A model generated the notes under the pieces. The model did not search any database, had not been told where the DNA came from, and saw nothing but the letters and a program-made list of their open reading frames with translations. From Prauserella shujinwangii (lineage in GTDB: Bacteria > Actinomycetota > Actinomycetes > Mycobacteriales > Pseudonocardiaceae): a stretch of DNA of 64,000 nucleotides. This document shows positions 62,997 through 64,000 of the stretch, piece by piece (within the stretch, counting starts at the first letter, position 1; each line of letters starts with the position of its first letter). The DNA is taken from NCBI RefSeq assembly GCF_003001955.1, contig NZ_PVNH01000002.1, positions 434,001 to 498,000 of the forward strand, given 5' to 3'. The translations under genes and the position numbers were made by a program.

Positions 62997-63038
62997 GGGT
63001 GAGGGGCGGCCGGAGCGCCGGACCGCCCTTCCTCACCC
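62997..63038 (+). promoter_or_regulatory. Stem-loop in the leader of the STAS gene
   Basis: GGGTGAGG pairs with CCTCACCC, then GGCGG with CCGCC and CCGG with CCGG, loop AGCG, with small bulges. It lies just upstream of the ribosome site AAGGAAGGAG (63048-63057), so it could affect initiation or end an upstream transcript. Confidence 0.5.
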
Positions 63039-63062
63039 GCAAGAGGAAGGAAGGAGCAGGTC

Positions 63063-63455
63063 ATGGCAGTTTCCGCCGTAACGCTGCCCAATCCGGACTC
63101 GGTGCTGCGTCTGGACACCTACCAGCCGCACCCCTCGATCGCGGTCGTCTCCGTCGACGGTGAGGTCGATCTCGGCACCGCGCCCCAGCTGGCCGCACGC
63201 CTGGCCGAGCAGCTCGCACCGCCACCCGCGTACCTGGTGGTCGACCTGTCCCAGGTCGCCTTCCTCGGGGCCGCGGGGCTCAACGTCCTCGCCGACGCGG
63301 CCCGGGACGCGGCGGAGCTCGGCACGCCGTTGCGTGTCGTCGTCGGCGGTCAGCGGCAGATTCGCCGGTTGCTCCGGCTCTGCGGCCTCGACGACGCGCT
63401 ACCCGCGTTCGAGACCGTCGACGACGCCGTCCGGCCCATCCCCCGTCCTCGCTAG
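63063..63455 (+). CDS. STAS-domain anti-anti-sigma factor
   Basis: 130 residues. VVSVDGEVDLGTAPQLAARL opening, and LSQVAFLGAAGLNVLADAAR. At the place of the phosphorylated Ser/Thr the sequence is LGAAG, so the usual Ser is Ala: it may not be phosphorylatable and could be constitutively active. Strong ribosome site. Convergent with the response regulator. Confidence 0.85.
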   Translation: MAVSAVTLPNPDSVLRLDTYQPHPSIAVVSVDGEVDLGTAPQLAARLAEQLAPPPAYLVVDLSQVAFLGAAGLNVLADAARDAAELGTPLRVVVGGQRQIRRLLRLCGLDDALPAFETVDDAVRPIPRPR

Positions 63456-63459
63456 GCGC

Positions 63460-64000
63460 TCAGCGTTCTCGGCGTTCGAGGTCGGCGGACGCCAGCTCGT
63501 CCAGGAAGTCGTCGATGATCTCCTGCGCCACCTGGCGGACCTTCACGTTGCGCTCCTGCGACAGCTCCCTGAGGTGGCGGAACGCCTCCTCGGCGGGACA
63601 CGCCCGGGACGCCATCACCAGCCCGATGGCCTGGCTGATGACGGTCCGGGTGTCGAGGGCGGTGCGCAGGTTGTCGGCCTCGCTCTCCTTGGCCGCCAGC
63701 AGCTCCTCCCGGAACGCGGACAGCTCGAGGTGCACCCGGACCCGTCCGACCAGCTCGCCGGGCTCGAACGGCTTCACCACGTAGTCGTCCGCCCCGTGCC
63801 GCAGGCCCTCGGCCGCCGACTCGGGACCGGCGCGGGCGGTCAGCAGCACGACCGGGACCCTGGCCAGCCGCGGGTGCGAGCGGATGTCCTTGAGCAGTGC
63901 GATGCCGTCGTCGCCGGGCAGCATCACGTCGCTGAGCACGAGGTCGGGGCTGGCGGTTTCGGCGCGGGCCAGCGCCGTCTCCGCGTCCGCGGCCACCTCC
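63460..64000 (-). CDS. Response regulator with ANTAR domain (5' end outside window)
   Basis: Truncated at the right edge. Receiver domain: LVLSDVMLPGDDGIALL (phospho-acceptor Asp in SDVM), LLTARAGPES (conserved Thr), and DDYVVKPFEPGEL (Lys). It is followed by a coiled-coil helix and an ANTAR domain (TRTVISQAIGLVMASRACPA, AFRHLRELSQERNVKVRQVA), an RNA-binding antiterminator motif. The N-terminal 40 or so residues of the receiver are missing, consistent with continuation past 64000. Confidence 0.92.
   Translation of the reverse strand, partial: EVAADAETALARAETASPDLVLSDVMLPGDDGIALLKDIRSHPRLARVPVVLLTARAGPESAAEGLRHGADDYVVKPFEPGELVGRVRVHLELSAFREELLAAKESEADNLRTALDTRTVISQAIGLVMASRACPAEEAFRHLRELSQERNVKVRQVAQEIIDDFLDELASADLERRER

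Noticed and set aside
1-64000. tRNA or rRNA genes
   Set aside because: No cloverleaf-like sequence or rRNA motif was recognised in either strand.

Overview
This 64 kb window is a chromosomal segment of a high-GC Gram-positive actinomycete. It has very GC-rich third codon positions, many GTG starts, ATGA/GTGA gene overlaps, and typical actinobacterial families: DasR, ArfA-like BON/OmpA protein, DUF3159, PE-ligase and LigD-type polymerases, ANTAR, SpoIIE/STAS modules. The gene set (ectABCD, dasR, paa, NIS siderophore genes) fits the Pseudonocardiaceae (Amycolatopsis-like), but the family-level placement is inference. No tRNA, rRNA, insertion sequence, prophage or CRISPR array was seen.

Layout. 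0-9.9 kb: a membrane protein; an amino-sugar block (DHA2 transporter and dasR, divergent from a SIS sugar isomerase and nagK across a dre operator); DUF3159; an SGNH hydrolase; a BON/OmpA envelope protein with a small membrane partner; and an overlapping pair of little-known proteins, one resembling DUF6932. 9.9-13.8 kb: ectoine/hydroxyectoine operon ectABC-ectD on the minus strand, with strong hairpins at the end and between ectC and ectD. 13.8-23.4 kb: small regulatory and metabolic units (MarR/membrane protein, DNA glycosylase, DUF892, HxlR/hydrolase, DUF445, Abi-alpha-like protein, a CxxCxGxG zinc-finger pair, a MhqR-MhqO-MhqD-like quinone module, ArsR/AHSA1). 23.4-31.6 kb: complete phenylacetate catabolism, paaZABCDE divergent from paaIK-paaR across a PaaR-like operator. 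31.7-39.8 kb: an iron-box-controlled siderophore operon laid out like staphyloferrin B (sbnA, sbnB, three NIS synthetases, sbnH) but without exporter or citrate synthase. 39.8-46.5 kb: secreted lipase/TetR pair, YdjM-type hydrolase, a large secreted subtilase, and a tiny gene resembling the subtilase propeptide. 46.5-54.9 kb: DNA-repair genes (PE-ligase plus three stand-alone LigD-type primase-polymerases) interspersed with a GAF-SpoIIE-HATPase/STAS stress module, an aldo/keto reductase and an ECF sigma factor. 54.9-64 kb: proline iminopeptidase/MarR, copper resistance (CopB ATPase with two CsoR-like boxes plus His-rich membrane proteins), an ABC exporter, a STAS protein, and an edge-truncated response regulator with an ANTAR domain.

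A recurrent structural theme is a set of long, near-perfect hairpins at gene ends. Family A has a GTGAGT core and a loop near TGTTNNAACC; several copies embed the stop codon of the upstream gene. Family B carries AGTGAAGGCCACCTT arms and one copy sits inside the siderophore operon. Family C has CCAATGTGGCATTGG cores clustered upstream of the subtilase. They probably act as terminators or mRNA 3' stabilisers.

The items most worth following are the diaminopropionate-type siderophore operon with one divergent NIS synthetase, the stand-alone propeptide-like gene beside the subtilase, the out-of-frame CxxCxGxG pair, the DUF6932-like gene pair, and the mutually exclusive hairpins between ectC and ectD.
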